This document shows positions 35,804 to 44,475 of a DNA stretch of 64,000 nucleotides, in pieces (position 1 is the stretch's first letter; every line of letters begins with the position of its first letter). The notes beneath the pieces are model-generated. The model had not been told where the DNA came from. It did no database searches and worked only from the letters and a program-made list of their open reading frames with translations. Origin of the DNA: Terriglobus saanensis SP1PR4. GTDB lineage: Bacteria > Acidobacteriota > Terriglobia > Terriglobales > Acidobacteriaceae. The stretch covers positions 3,534,001 through 3,598,000 of the forward strand of contig NC_014963.1 in NCBI RefSeq assembly GCF_000179915.2, read 5' to 3'. A program made the translations under genes and the position numbers.

Positions 35804-36097
35804 TGACCCAAAATCCAGAAGATTCGCAGGACGTACCGGTAATATCCTTCTAAAACTTCAATGCACAGAAGAACGCTTACAAGAGTGGGTCATCCAGCAC
35901 CCTGAGACACTCCACCCCAACTCGATTAGCCGCGATTATGTTACGGATCAAGAATGCGTTTCGTACGTCAAGATTGAGGATTGGCCGCATCTGGAAGATG
36001 CGGTGCTGGGATGCCATGAAGACTGGGATTTTGGGACCTTCGACGTGCCGAGTCCAACCAATCAACGGACGTTTCCCCAAGCCTTGCCCGCAAGCCG

Positions 36098-36796
36098 TCA
36101 CAGCCCTCTCCTACCCATCGCAGCTCCTATTCCGGCGGTTACTGCCATCGCAAACGCTCCCCAGAATGTGACTCTTAAAGAGCCCTTCCAGATGGAAGCT
36201 CCGCCCACGTACGAGGCTAACCCCCCTAATAGGGCAAGCGTGAGCAGCGATCCAAGGACGATGAAAGTAGCCGCGTGGGACTCAGGAACCAGTAAGGCGA
36301 TACAAAGAGGAAGCGCCGCTCCAGCAGTGAAACTGGCAGCAGAGGCGAGCGCAGCTTGAACTGGCTGTGCGTTCGTTTCTTCTGTGATGCCGAGCTCGTC
36401 CCGAAGGTGCGCGCCAATCGAATCGTGCCGCATAAGCGCACTTGCGACCTGGGTGGCCAAACCGTGATCGAGGCCTCGGCGGACATAGATTTGTGCGAGT
36501 TCTTCGTGTTCGGCATCAGGATACGCAGCCAATTCTGATTCTTCCCTCGCACGTTCGGCGGCCTCCGTATCAGCCTGGGAGTGGACAGAAACGTATTCCC
36601 CAGCAGCCATTGACATCGCGCCGGCCGTAAGGCCCGCGATTCCCGAAAGGAGAATGCTGCTGTGCGATGCGTGCGCACTGGTAACGCCAAGCATGATGCT
36701 GGAAACAGAAATGACACCGTCGTTGGCGCCCAAGACGGCAGCGCGCAACCACCCGATTCTGTCGTTCTTGTGGTGTTCATGATGTCCACGAGTCAT
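36098..36796 (-). CDS. VIT1/CCC1-family membrane transporter
   Basis: 232 residues. The first helix region WLRAAVLGANDGVISVSSIMLGV and GLTAGAMSMAAGEYVSVHSQAD are the diagnostic VIT1/CCC1 segments, followed by an acidic cytoplasmic helix with ESELAAYPDAEHEELAQIYVRRG that holds the metal-binding Glu residues, then three C-terminal helices. The family moves Fe2+ or Mn2+ out of the cytoplasm. GGAG is in place before the ATG. It is next to the end of the kinase gene, 57 bases away, and could be cotranscribed with the regulator-kinase pair. Confidence 0.92.
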   Translation of the reverse strand: MTRGHHEHHKNDRIGWLRAAVLGANDGVISVSSIMLGVTSAHASHSSILLSGIAGLTAGAMSMAAGEYVSVHSQADTEAAERAREESELAAYPDAEHEELAQIYVRRGLDHGLATQVASALMRHDSIGAHLRDELGITEETNAQPVQAALASAASFTAGAALPLCIALLVPESHAATFIVLGSLLTLALLGGLASYVGGASIWKGSLRVTFWGAFAMAVTAGIGAAMGRRGL

Positions 36797-36853
36797 TTCA
36801 TCTCCTGTGTACGGACCGACGAGAAACGTCGCGATAGCGCAGGGGCCTTGAAA

Positions 36854-38323
36854 CTATTGGCCGACCAGGGCAGCGACGGCGAGCTCCGAAGATCCATGAC
36901 TCTCCAGTGAGGGGAGGGATACCGTAATACGGATTCCGCCGCCCTCACGGTTCGCGGCTTCGACCGATCCTCCATGAACACGAACCACCGCCCGCACAAA
37001 TGCGAGACCCAAACCATGACCGCGTGAGTTCTTGCCCTTCACTCGACGTTCAAAAAGATGAGGAAGAACATCCGAATCGAACCCAGGACCGTCGTCTTCG
37101 ATAATAAGAAGCGCCACCTCGCGAGCTGCTTGAACAGACACCCATACCGTTCTGGAGGGTGGAAGATGCTTGATTTCGTTGTCCAAGAGATTCGCAATCA
37201 CTCGATGCAGGAGGGCCGCGTCCGCTGATACGTAAACAGCTTCCATGATGCGGACCTGGAGCGAACACCCGCGTTCGCTAAAGCTCGGCTCGAAGAAATC
37301 TGCGATTGCGCCGACCAAGCTTGCGAGATCTATTTCGGCAGGCGAAACCCTCAGTGCATCAGCCTTCGCTTCTGACACATCAAGGGTTGTGTTCAGGAAG
37401 TTGTTCAGGCGGTCTAACTCCTCGATAGCGGAGACGATTCGTTCCGTCGGATCGGTGGATGCACCAGGCAACAATGCAGCTTCCAACTTGCCGCGTATGG
37501 CTGTGAGAGGACTCCGCAAATCATGCGCGAGAGCGTCGGTAATGGTATGTAGTTGGCCTACCGTCGCTTCGATGTGGTCAAGCATTTGATTCAGAGTGCG
37601 TGCGAGGCGTCCGATTTCGCCTTTTTCTTCTGGAGCAGGAACTCGGCTGCTCAAGTCGGCCCGTCCGATATGAGCTGCAACGACTGCTATGTTGTCTACC
37701 TTTCGGAGCATCCTCCATGTCGCATAAAACACAACGAGGAAACCGAGCAGAACGATGACGAGCCACAGCGCGAGGAACCGCAGTCTTAGATTCCTGAGGA
37801 CGCGGAGTTCATCCCTCTCAGAGAGGCCTAGATAGATGTAACTGCCGTCCGCTATCTTTACGCTCGCAACACGAAACGGAGTCGCAAAACCTCTGATCCG
37901 AACGTCGTAAGGGGAGTCGCCTCGTGCAGGAACCGATCGTATTGCCGCGACGGCGGACGCTCTATCTTCGGTTCCCACCCAGAGAGCATCGTCACCACCC
38001 GTGCCAACCTGCAGGAAGAAGACGGAATCACTTCCGTTGCCAGAAGACCGATCTCGATTAGGCACTTCGCGGCTAGCCAGTTCAGCAACTTCTCTAACGA
38101 CCTTGTCGTAGAGTCGGTCCTTAGGGGTCCGGCCAGCGACATCCCCGAGCACTTCAACTTCTCCGGATAGCCAGGTATCGCTTCTGCGTTGAATGTCTTT
38201 GGCTACAAAATTCTGCAAGCCCCAGAAGACGAGCAACGATCCGATTGCAAATGCGAGCGTGGCCCACAGGGAGATACCCCAAGCCTCGCTATGAATCAGC
38301 GATCTAGTGCGTCTGGAAGACAT
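36854..38323 (-). CDS. Membrane sensor histidine kinase (HAMP type)
   Basis: About 489 residues: helix 1 near 17-38, periplasmic domain of about 140 residues, helix 2 near 175-197, HAMP (RMLRKVDNIAVVAAHIGRADL), H box ITDALAHDLRSPLTAIRGKLEAAL, then N (IANLLDNEIKHLP), G1 (IEDDGPGF), F (LFERRVKGK) and G2 (GHGLGLAFVRAVVRVHGG). Its start lies 20 bases inside the response regulator gene. It pairs with that regulator; VIT1-like transporter next to it hints at metal stress, which is inference. Confidence 0.9.
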   Translation of the reverse strand: MSSRRTRSLIHSEAWGISLWATLAFAIGSLLVFWGLQNFVAKDIQRRSDTWLSGEVEVLGDVAGRTPKDRLYDKVVREVAELASREVPNRDRSSGNGSDSVFFLQVGTGGDDALWVGTEDRASAVAAIRSVPARGDSPYDVRIRGFATPFRVASVKIADGSYIYLGLSERDELRVLRNLRLRFLALWLVIVLLGFLVVFYATWRMLRKVDNIAVVAAHIGRADLSSRVPAPEEKGEIGRLARTLNQMLDHIEATVGQLHTITDALAHDLRSPLTAIRGKLEAALLPGASTDPTERIVSAIEELDRLNNFLNTTLDVSEAKADALRVSPAEIDLASLVGAIADFFEPSFSERGCSLQVRIMEAVYVSADAALLHRVIANLLDNEIKHLPPSRTVWVSVQAAREVALLIIEDDGPGFDSDVLPHLFERRVKGKNSRGHGLGLAFVRAVVRVHGGSVEAANREGGGIRITVSLPSLESHGSSELAVAALVGQ

Positions 38324-38978
38324 ACCCAACACCTCGTAGAGTCTTGATGCGTGACTCCGAACCTTCAGGATCAATTTTTCCGCGGAGCCGATACATATGG
38401 ACGTCGACCATGTTCGTGTCGGGTTGAAACTGCATACCCCAAACCTCGGCAAGCAGCATTGAACGTGTAACCACTCGACCAGCGTTGCGGCAGAGATATT
38501 CGAGCAGTAAGAACTCTTGCGGGGTTAGGTTTAGCAGTTGCCCGTTCCGAGTCGCCCTACGTTTGACGGCATCGATCTCCAGATCATGAATCCGAATATG
38601 GCTGATGTTTTCCTTTTGCGATGCCAATCGAACTAGATTGCGGATGCGAGCGACGAGCTCAGCGGCGGCAAACGGCTTTGTAAGGTAATCATCCCCACCC
38701 AGTTCGAGACCCTTCACGCGTTCGTCGACCGAGCGTCGCGCAGAAAGGATAAGTACAGGGGCCTTAATCCCTGATCTGCGAAGCCGCAGAATGAGGTCGA
38801 TTCCGTCAAGGTCAGGTAGGCCAAGGTCGATGATCAAGGCATCAAAGACGTGCTTCGTCACCTCCTCGAGTGCCGAAGTAGCATCGTCAGCCGTTTGCAC
38901 GTCCCACCCAGCATCAATCAACGATTGTTTGACGAAGCCTTGAATCTCCAGTTCGTCCTCAACCAGCAAGAGTCGCAT
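38304..38978 (-). CDS. OmpR-family response regulator
   Basis: 224 residues. Receiver: ED at 7-8, D51 (LIIDLGLPDLDG), LSARRS and K in DYLTKPF; winged helix with LTPQEFLLLEYLCRN and the closing IKTLRGVGYVFQTH. ATG 38978 gives the standard MRLLLVEDE start; the longer frame to 39041 adds unrelated residues. First of a two- or three-gene unit with the kinase and perhaps the VIT1-like gene. Confidence 0.93.
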   Translation of the reverse strand: MRLLLVEDELEIQGFVKQSLIDAGWDVQTADDATSALEEVTKHVFDALIIDLGLPDLDGIDLILRLRRSGIKAPVLILSARRSVDERVKGLELGGDDYLTKPFAAAELVARIRNLVRLASQKENISHIRIHDLEIDAVKRRATRNGQLLNLTPQEFLLLEYLCRNAGRVVTRSMLLAEVWGMQFQPDTNMVDVHMYRLRGKIDPEGSESRIKTLRGVGYVFQTH

Positions 38979-39360
38979 ATGGGCATCGTAAGCCAACTGG
39001 CGCTGTGCCGCACAACGTCGGTTGCAGATGGCACTCTGCACACACGACTTATCGGTAAGTCTCCTCTCAATCTGACCAAATCGTAATCGAGTGTCAGTCG
39101 TCCGAGTGCAATCACCGATGTGCTCTCCCGTCTAACGAACTGAGCACGTGGGAATGACAGGCCTTGGCTATTGAGAACGGAGGTTGTCCGTGTTTGCTTG
39201 AGTTCTCGGCTCAGAGCCGGTCTTACCAAACTGACCATAACGTCATCGTTGCGCTCGTAGGGATGTTCTATAAGCGAACTAGCAGCCCGATACGGACAGG
39301 CGTTTGCGATTTATAACTCTGAGGTCTTGCAGAACGATGAGAGAAACGGCTGAAGGATCG
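38979..39360. other. Divergent promoter region
   Basis: 382 bases between the OmpR regulator (minus) and the cytochrome gene (plus). No further gene was seen; it should hold both promoters. No operator with clear symmetry was found. Confidence 0.5.
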
Positions 39361-39897
39361 ATGTCACGGAGTCGCCAGATTGGTCTTATCGCAATAGGCT
39401 TCGCGGCGGCCGTTGTGGTGCTTTTCGGCGGTGCGGACGTTTACTTGCGATTTGGGCATCCTCCGGTCGCAGCAGTGGACCCATCGTTTCCGATGGAGGC
39501 GCAAATTGTTCACGTACCGATGAGAGCAAGAATCGCGAGAGAGATGGAATCACCCCCTTTCGAAGGTAGCGAGCAAGCTTACGAAGCGGGAGCCGTCGTC
39601 TATAAGGCGCAGTGTTCGCAGTGTCACGGTCTCCCCGGGCATGACGTGGATTACACAAAGTGGATGTACCCGCGCGCACCGCAGCTCTTCAAGAAGCATT
39701 CCAAGGGCAATGTCGTTGGTGTAAGCGACGATGAGCCGGGCGAGACGTATTGGAAGGTAAAAAACGGCATCCGGCTCACGGGGATGCCCGCTTTCCAACA
39801 CATACTGAGTACCGAGCAAATGTGGGACGTCACGCTGCTGCTGAAATCTGCCGACCATCCCATGACGGAAATCACTCAAGAGAAACTCAAGAATTAG
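39361..39897 (+). CDS. Membrane-anchored class I cytochrome c
   Basis: About 178 residues. An N-terminal hydrophobic segment (IGLIAIGFAAAVVVLFGGADVYL) acts as signal or anchor. A single haem motif CSQCH follows in VYKAQCSQCHGLPGHD, and the axial Met is probably in RLTGMPAF (about residue 140). AAGGA is near ATG 39361; an ATG eight codons up (39337) is possible. An electron carrier on the periplasmic side. It is isolated from any oxidase gene here. Confidence 0.85.
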   Translation: MSRSRQIGLIAIGFAAAVVVLFGGADVYLRFGHPPVAAVDPSFPMEAQIVHVPMRARIAREMESPPFEGSEQAYEAGAVVYKAQCSQCHGLPGHDVDYTKWMYPRAPQLFKKHSKGNVVGVSDDEPGETYWKVKNGIRLTGMPAFQHILSTEQMWDVTLLLKSADHPMTEITQEKLKN

Positions 39898-39953
39898 AAC
39901 TCCGCAAAAAAGAGTCAATGCGTTCACGCATTTCGGCTGAGGGCCTACTTTAG

Positions 39954-40199
39954 ATGACGACTGCTCACATTAACCGCATCGCAACCGCTGTACCAGAGCA
40001 CGAGGTGTATGACTCATTCGTCGTCTTTGCAGAGAACATGCTGGAGGATCCCAGATTGCGCTCGGTCTTTCGTCGCATGGCGAGCCCGTCGGAGATATCC
40101 CACCGGCATTCGTTTTTGAATCCTCACATCGAACCTGAGTGTGCGATGGCGTTTGGACCTGGTCTGACGGCAGAAACGATGCGCTTTCATGTGGTCTAA
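39954..40199 (+). pseudogene. Type III polyketide synthase with the middle deleted, frame kept
   Basis: The 81-codon frame starts like a bacterial chalcone-synthase-type enzyme: INRIATAVPEHEV, then FAENMLEDPRLRSVFRRMA and SEISHRHSFLNP (to about residue 57). It then jumps straight to the family's C-terminal end, CAMAFGPGLTAETM (about 63-76). Intact enzymes are about 350-400 residues, so some 270-300 residues, including the Cys-His-Asn triad, are missing; the junction lies near 40125-40134. The frame is kept and the stop overlaps the methyltransferase gene by 11 bases, so the fragment may still be translated and drive coupling. It cannot be an active synthase. Confidence 0.82.
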
Positions 40200-40917
40200 A
40201 CCAAAGATCGATTTGAGTCAGAGGGTGTCTCCACGTGAACTGCCCGAGTTGATGGATGGACCTTGTACATATGAGGAATTCCGTGACTGCCTACGCAGTC
40301 TGGGAAGAGTAAATCGTTGGTTCCTGGGGTATCGGCCCACACTGGCTTGGCTGGAGGGGATACCGCGCGACCTGCGGGAACCCATTCACATCGTTGATGT
40401 GGGCAGCGGGGGCGGCGATCTGCTGCGTGAAATTGCGATTTGGTGCAAGAAGTGGGGCGTTGCCGCAAAGCTTACGGGAATCGACATGAACCCTCATGCA
40501 GCGCGCGCAGCGGCGGAGTCGACCCCGGCAACTCTCGGAATCTCATGGGTGACGGGCGATGCCATGCGGTACTGTCCGGAGAACAAGATCGATGTGATCG
40601 TTAGCTCGCTGATGACCCACCATCTGGAGAATGAAGAAATTGTTGCTCTGCTCCGGTGGATGGAGACGACGGTGCAGCTAGGTTGGTTCATCAATGATCT
40701 AGAGCGAGCGGAGTGGAGTTATCGCATGTTTAGCTGGGGCCGGTGGCACTCCATTGTTCGACATGACGGGCCTGTGTCATTCCGAAGGGCCTTCCGAAGT
40801 GAGGACTGGAGTCATCTGCTGGCCGAAGCTGAGGTCCCGCAAGAGGCGATGACGCTGGAGCATTGGCGGCCTGGAAGGTTGTGTGTGGGGCGATGGAAGG
40901 GAGGTCAACCACTATGA
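40189..40917 (+). CDS. Class I SAM-dependent methyltransferase (type III PKS-associated)
   Basis: 242 residues. Motif I is IHIVDVGSGGGDLL (about 65-78), the acidic residue of motif II lies in LTGIDMNPHA, and WVTGDAMRY follows. The motif IV-like IDVIVSSLMTHHLENEEIVALL is typical of methyltransferases placed next to type III polyketide synthases, where they methylate polyketide products. The start overlaps the PKS remnant by 11 bases and the end overlaps the DUF2306 gene (ATGA). Confidence 0.86.
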   Translation: MWSKPKIDLSQRVSPRELPELMDGPCTYEEFRDCLRSLGRVNRWFLGYRPTLAWLEGIPRDLREPIHIVDVGSGGGDLLREIAIWCKKWGVAAKLTGIDMNPHAARAAAESTPATLGISWVTGDAMRYCPENKIDVIVSSLMTHHLENEEIVALLRWMETTVQLGWFINDLERAEWSYRMFSWGRWHSIVRHDGPVSFRRAFRSEDWSHLLAEAEVPQEAMTLEHWRPGRLCVGRWKGGQPL

Positions 40918-41543
40918 GCCAACTTGTTCGCGTGAGTTCCGGCGGCTCGAGATTCAAGACGGTTCTCTGGATTTCGCTCGGTATCACAGTGCTGTTCGTG
41001 TTCATCACTTCAGAACTGCTTCTCATTACCGACTATCCGATGTACCACGCCTACCGGCTGCAGGTGATTGCTGACCGCGGCCTGCTCATTCCGCATACGG
41101 TCGCAGGTACCCTTGCTCTCGTGATCGGCCCCATCAACTTGTCTTCGCGATTCCGTCAGCGCCGACTTGGACTGCATCGCATCCTCGGTCGCGTGTATGT
41201 CGTATCGGTGTTTGTGGGTTCATTTACTGGAATTGCTCTCGCCGCAGGTCGCCCGGGTCTGCCCGGAACGTCCATGCAGGCTGCTGCTTGGATGGTCTGC
41301 ACCACCGCCGCTTTCATCACCGCCCGCAATCGGCAGATCATGCAGCATCGTCAGTGGATGACGCGCTCGTACGCGGTCACGTTCACCTTCGTTTCTAGTC
41401 GAGTGCTCAACCTCTGGCCGCGATACTGGAGCCATCTCGGAGACGTACTCTCCGCTGTTGGAGTGATCGCTTTCACGCTTGCCTCCCTGCTCATTGTCGA
41501 TATTGGTTTCAACTGGCACGAACTCACCACCCGTCGCGACTGA
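40914..41543 (+). CDS. DUF2306 membrane protein
   Basis: About 209 residues, with six or seven helices. RLGLHRILGRVYVVSVFVGSFTG and RQIMQHRQWMTRSYAVTFTFVSSRVL are the conserved DUF2306 segments, with paired His residues that could bind haem or metal. Function unknown. ATG 40914 overlaps the methyltransferase stop by four bases, so it is coupled to the polyketide tailoring genes. Confidence 0.85.
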   Translation: MSQLVRVSSGGSRFKTVLWISLGITVLFVFITSELLLITDYPMYHAYRLQVIADRGLLIPHTVAGTLALVIGPINLSSRFRQRRLGLHRILGRVYVVSVFVGSFTGIALAAGRPGLPGTSMQAAAWMVCTTAAFITARNRQIMQHRQWMTRSYAVTFTFVSSRVLNLWPRYWSHLGDVLSAVGVIAFTLASLLIVDIGFNWHELTTRRD

Positions 41544-41586
41544 TTTGGGCAAGACACGGTTTCGAATGGAGATAGAAGCGACATCG

Positions 41587-42366
41587 TTATTTCGCGAAGT
41601 CAGTTCCTACCAGGTCAGAACTGACAACAGGCCCATAGCCCCCAAGCTGTCCGATGACTACCGCCACCGCAGGATCGTCGCCCTCCAAGACCCAGACAGT
41701 CACATCTTTCGGCTGGAGCCCGATCATTCGGGCAAACAGGCTCACGATACTCCCCAACACCGGATGAACGCGAAACACTGTCGCTTGGAAGGTCTGTCCT
41801 CCCAACTGAACCGTCTGATCGCTCTGTGGCGAAACTTCGAGATGAACTAAACGACCACCTCCAACTGCAGCTAGCATTCCCACCCGAAACGGTGCCGTAT
41901 CATGCGGCACATTGAGTAACAAAGTACCGACCATGCCGTTCGCCAAATCAGCCGGCAATGCCATGTGCTTGCTTTGGTCGTGAACCTTGCCATCTCTGTC
42001 TACGGATCTGAAGGTTACTGTGCCTGTGGCGGCGTGCACCGTGAAGTCGACAGGCTTCGTAAAGAACGGGCCCTTCTGTAGGTGATGGTTGCTCACTAAC
42101 CGAAACGTTCCGCCTTGGGTATACGTTGTCTCCTCGTCATCAATCGAGCCATCGCCAAAGCGATATGTCAGACGCATCATTACTTGAGAGCCATGCACAA
42201 CCTGCGTGAACTCACCACTCGCAATGGTCTTTCCGTCGTCTGAGCGGGCCACCATAAATCGGTGCATAGGCTTTTGATTATGCCTCACCGGGATGGACTC
42301 CGCGATCGCCTTTGCCGCAAAGGCGAATACCGCAAGCACGACGATCAAGAGGTCACTACATCTCAT
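41587..42366 (-). CDS. Secreted hypothetical protein
   Basis: 259 residues with a signal peptide (to about residue 22, ...AFAAKAIA). The mature part is beta-rich with Thr/Val/Gly, reminiscent of DUF3108-like lipocalin-type barrels (TIASGEFTQVVHGSQVMMRLTYRFGDGS; GTVTFRSVDRDGKV), but I cannot place it in a family. It lies between the DUF2306 gene and the oxidoreductase on the other strand, so it interrupts the presumed polyketide cluster. Confidence 0.72.
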   Translation of the reverse strand: MRCSDLLIVVLAVFAFAAKAIAESIPVRHNQKPMHRFMVARSDDGKTIASGEFTQVVHGSQVMMRLTYRFGDGSIDDEETTYTQGGTFRLVSNHHLQKGPFFTKPVDFTVHAATGTVTFRSVDRDGKVHDQSKHMALPADLANGMVGTLLLNVPHDTAPFRVGMLAAVGGGRLVHLEVSPQSDQTVQLGGQTFQATVFRVHPVLGSIVSLFARMIGLQPKDVTVWVLEGDDPAVAVVIGQLGGYGPVVSSDLVGTDFAK

Positions 42367-42553
42367 CGAGTCACACCGTCCTTCATCATTAGACGGGTTA
42401 GCAAAACCTGCTCATCCTGCCCAAAATGACGATTCGGCCAGAATGTCATGCCGAAGCGTTTTCTAGTCGTCTACTACATACAGCCGTCCACGAAACAAAC
42501 CACGTGGATCGCGAGTGTATGAATGCGTCCTCGAAGCGCCAGGAGAGATAGAG

Positions 42554-43684
42554 TTGCAAAGCGAAGTACTTATAGTCGGCGGTGGAGTGGCAGGCTGTGC
42601 AGCCTCGATAGCACTCGCTCGAAAAGGAAGAATTGTCACGTTGATTGAACGTGAGGCGACCCCACGCCATAAGGTCTGCGGAGAATTCTTGAGCGGAGAA
42701 GCCTTAGAGGACCTTCATGGACTTGGGATAGACGTTTCCACGCTAGGTGCTGTTTCTCTGGGCTATGTTCGTCTAGCTGCGGCAAGACGGGCCGCCGAGG
42801 CTCCCTTACCGTTTCTTGCGGCTTCACTCACACGCAGAGCCCTCGATACTGCGCTCATCGCCGAGGCTATCGCTGCGGGAGTTCAAGTCTTGCGTGGCCG
42901 GAGTGTGAAGTCGCTCACCCGCACGATCACCGGTCTCTGGCAGGCTACGCTCGAAGACGGTACCAGCTACGTAGCTCCAACGGCCTTCCTCGCTAGTGGT
43001 AAGCACGATCTCCGTGGACACGGGCGGCCCAGGGATCCTCACCAATGGGTAGCCTTCAAGATGTACTACCGACTGTCTCCTACGCAAACCGCCGACTTGC
43101 AGGGAGCATCGGAGTTGACTCTCTACTCCGGAGGTTACGGTGGTATCCAGCCTGTCGAAGATGGCGTTGCTAATTTTTGCTGCGTGGTCAAGCGGCATTA
43201 TTTCGCACAGGCGGGGCTGCGCTGGGAGGGACTCATAGCGAGGATGCAAGAGGACTGCCCCCACCTTGCTATGCGTCTCGCCGGCGCCGAACCCCAGATC
43301 GATAAGCCTATAGCCATTACGCACATCCCGTATGGTTACTTGCGCCGCACAACCGACGAAGGGCTTTACTGCATTGGAGATCAGGCCGCGGTTATTCCCT
43401 CGTTCACCGGAGATGGCATATCTATCGCACTGCATACGGCTCGGTGCGCTGTCGCCGCCTTCACCGCGTCGGAGTCCGCCCCAGTGTTTCAAGCGAAATT
43501 GCGGTCGGCGATGCTTCCCCAGATGTGGCTGGCGGAAGCTGCTGCAAATGGATTGAACAACCCATTCGCACGCGCCATCTTGCCATTCGTTTTGGGAGCG
43601 TGGCCCGGAGCGATGCGCGTGACTGCTAGGCTCACACGCGTAACCCAGCCTGCGGTTGTTCTTCCACAGGCCTTAGCAAGCTGA
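42554..43684 (+). CDS. FAD-dependent oxidoreductase (geranylgeranyl-reductase/PKS-associated type)
   Basis: About 376 residues. The dinucleotide-binding motif is at the start (VLIVGGGVAGCAASIALA), the second FAD motif KVCGEFLS lies at about 45-52, and YCIGDQAAVIPSFTGDGISIALH near 290-312 holds the GD motif. This is the geranylgeranyl-reductase-like flavoprotein class that commonly follows type III PKS and methyltransferase genes. TTG at 42554 has AGGAGA at good distance and gives the standard start; the longer GTG frame begins at 42515. Its likely substrate maker (the PKS) is broken upstream. Confidence 0.87.
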   Translation: MQSEVLIVGGGVAGCAASIALARKGRIVTLIEREATPRHKVCGEFLSGEALEDLHGLGIDVSTLGAVSLGYVRLAAARRAAEAPLPFLAASLTRRALDTALIAEAIAAGVQVLRGRSVKSLTRTITGLWQATLEDGTSYVAPTAFLASGKHDLRGHGRPRDPHQWVAFKMYYRLSPTQTADLQGASELTLYSGGYGGIQPVEDGVANFCCVVKRHYFAQAGLRWEGLIARMQEDCPHLAMRLAGAEPQIDKPIAITHIPYGYLRRTTDEGLYCIGDQAAVIPSFTGDGISIALHTARCAVAAFTASESAPVFQAKLRSAMLPQMWLAEAAANGLNNPFARAILPFVLGAWPGAMRVTARLTRVTQPAVVLPQALAS

Positions 43685-43741
43685 GGTGAGCTGCGACCGA
43701 AGCGATAGTCGGTAGTAGCGGCCATTCAAAGGGGAAATGAA

Positions 43742-44305
43742 ATGAAGTTCTTCAGAATCATGTCTCTCGTGGTCAGCCTGGTTCCAGCCGCATTCGCCCA
43801 ACACCAGACCTTCACCGTTACACCGGACGCGAGCGAGGTCAGAATCAAACTGAACACAACCCACGAGGTTGTGAATGGAACCTTTCACGTCCAATCCGGG
43901 TCGATCAGTTTTGATCGCGCCATCACCCAGATCTCAGGTCTGGTTACTGTTGTAGCTGGCAGCGGAAAAACGGGAAATGACAGCCGCGACAAGAAAATGA
44001 ATAAGGACATCCTCAAAGTCGACCAGTTCACCACCGTGTCGTTCGCGCCAAAAGCGTATCGCGGAATGATTGTAGCCTCGGGCGATTCCACAATCCAGGT
44101 GAGCGGGGTCTTTACATTGCTGGGCACTGGACACGACATTACCGTTCCAATGCAGATACGTATCGTTGGATCCACGGCAACGGCAAAGGCTCAATTCGCT
44201 GTTCCGTATGTTCAGTGGGGTCTCAGGAATCCGAGCTTTCTCTTTTGGAAGGCGGAGAACGACGTTGCGGTGGATCTGAGCTTAGTCGGTTCGGTGTCAA
44301 AGTAG
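43742..44305 (+). CDS. YceI-family periplasmic lipocalin-like protein
   Basis: 187 residues with a signal peptide (MKFFRIMSLVVSLVPAAFA). The mature domain shows the YceI order: HTFTVTPDASEVRI-like first strand, FHVQSGSISFD, DSRDKKMNKDIL (the conserved D-R-D...L helix), QFTTVSFAPK, GVFTLLGTGHDITVPMQI. YceI proteins bind isoprenoid or other lipids. Its place after the flavoprotein suits binding of a prenylated or alkylated product. Confidence 0.92.
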   Translation: MKFFRIMSLVVSLVPAAFAQHQTFTVTPDASEVRIKLNTTHEVVNGTFHVQSGSISFDRAITQISGLVTVVAGSGKTGNDSRDKKMNKDILKVDQFTTVSFAPKAYRGMIVASGDSTIQVSGVFTLLGTGHDITVPMQIRIVGSTATAKAQFAVPYVQWGLRNPSFLFWKAENDVAVDLSLVGSVSK

Positions 44306-44475
44306 GCTAAGAACGAATCTGGGAAAGGAATACGTGGATTTTCTTCTAGCTATCGGTGTTCTGCACTCAATCTTCCAATATAGCCGAGCATCGGAAATTC
44401 CTTGCATCTCCTACAACTGCAACATCGTTCTCAGCCGACTCTTTGTTGAAACCGCTAGGCTTAGACGTTGGTACT

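Larger units (their letters stand above)
34723..36097. other. Pseudogene-bearing stretch with remnants
   Basis: This 1.4-kb stretch holds no intact gene. It contains the broken PepSY gene (34880-35369), then about 400 bases with nothing recognised, a tiny frame with a good ribosome site at 35753, and an open plus-strand stretch of about 80 codons before 36003 that has a protein-like composition but no start codon. Confidence 0.5.

Noticed and set aside
35757-36359. Open plus-strand stretch of about 200 codons
   Set aside because: No start codon before 36003, its 3' half is antisense to the VIT1-like gene, and nothing in it was recognised.
42824-43492. 222-codon minus-strand frame
   Set aside because: Antisense to the FAD oxidoreductase; no motif, Arg-rich composition typical of shadow frames in GC-rich DNA.
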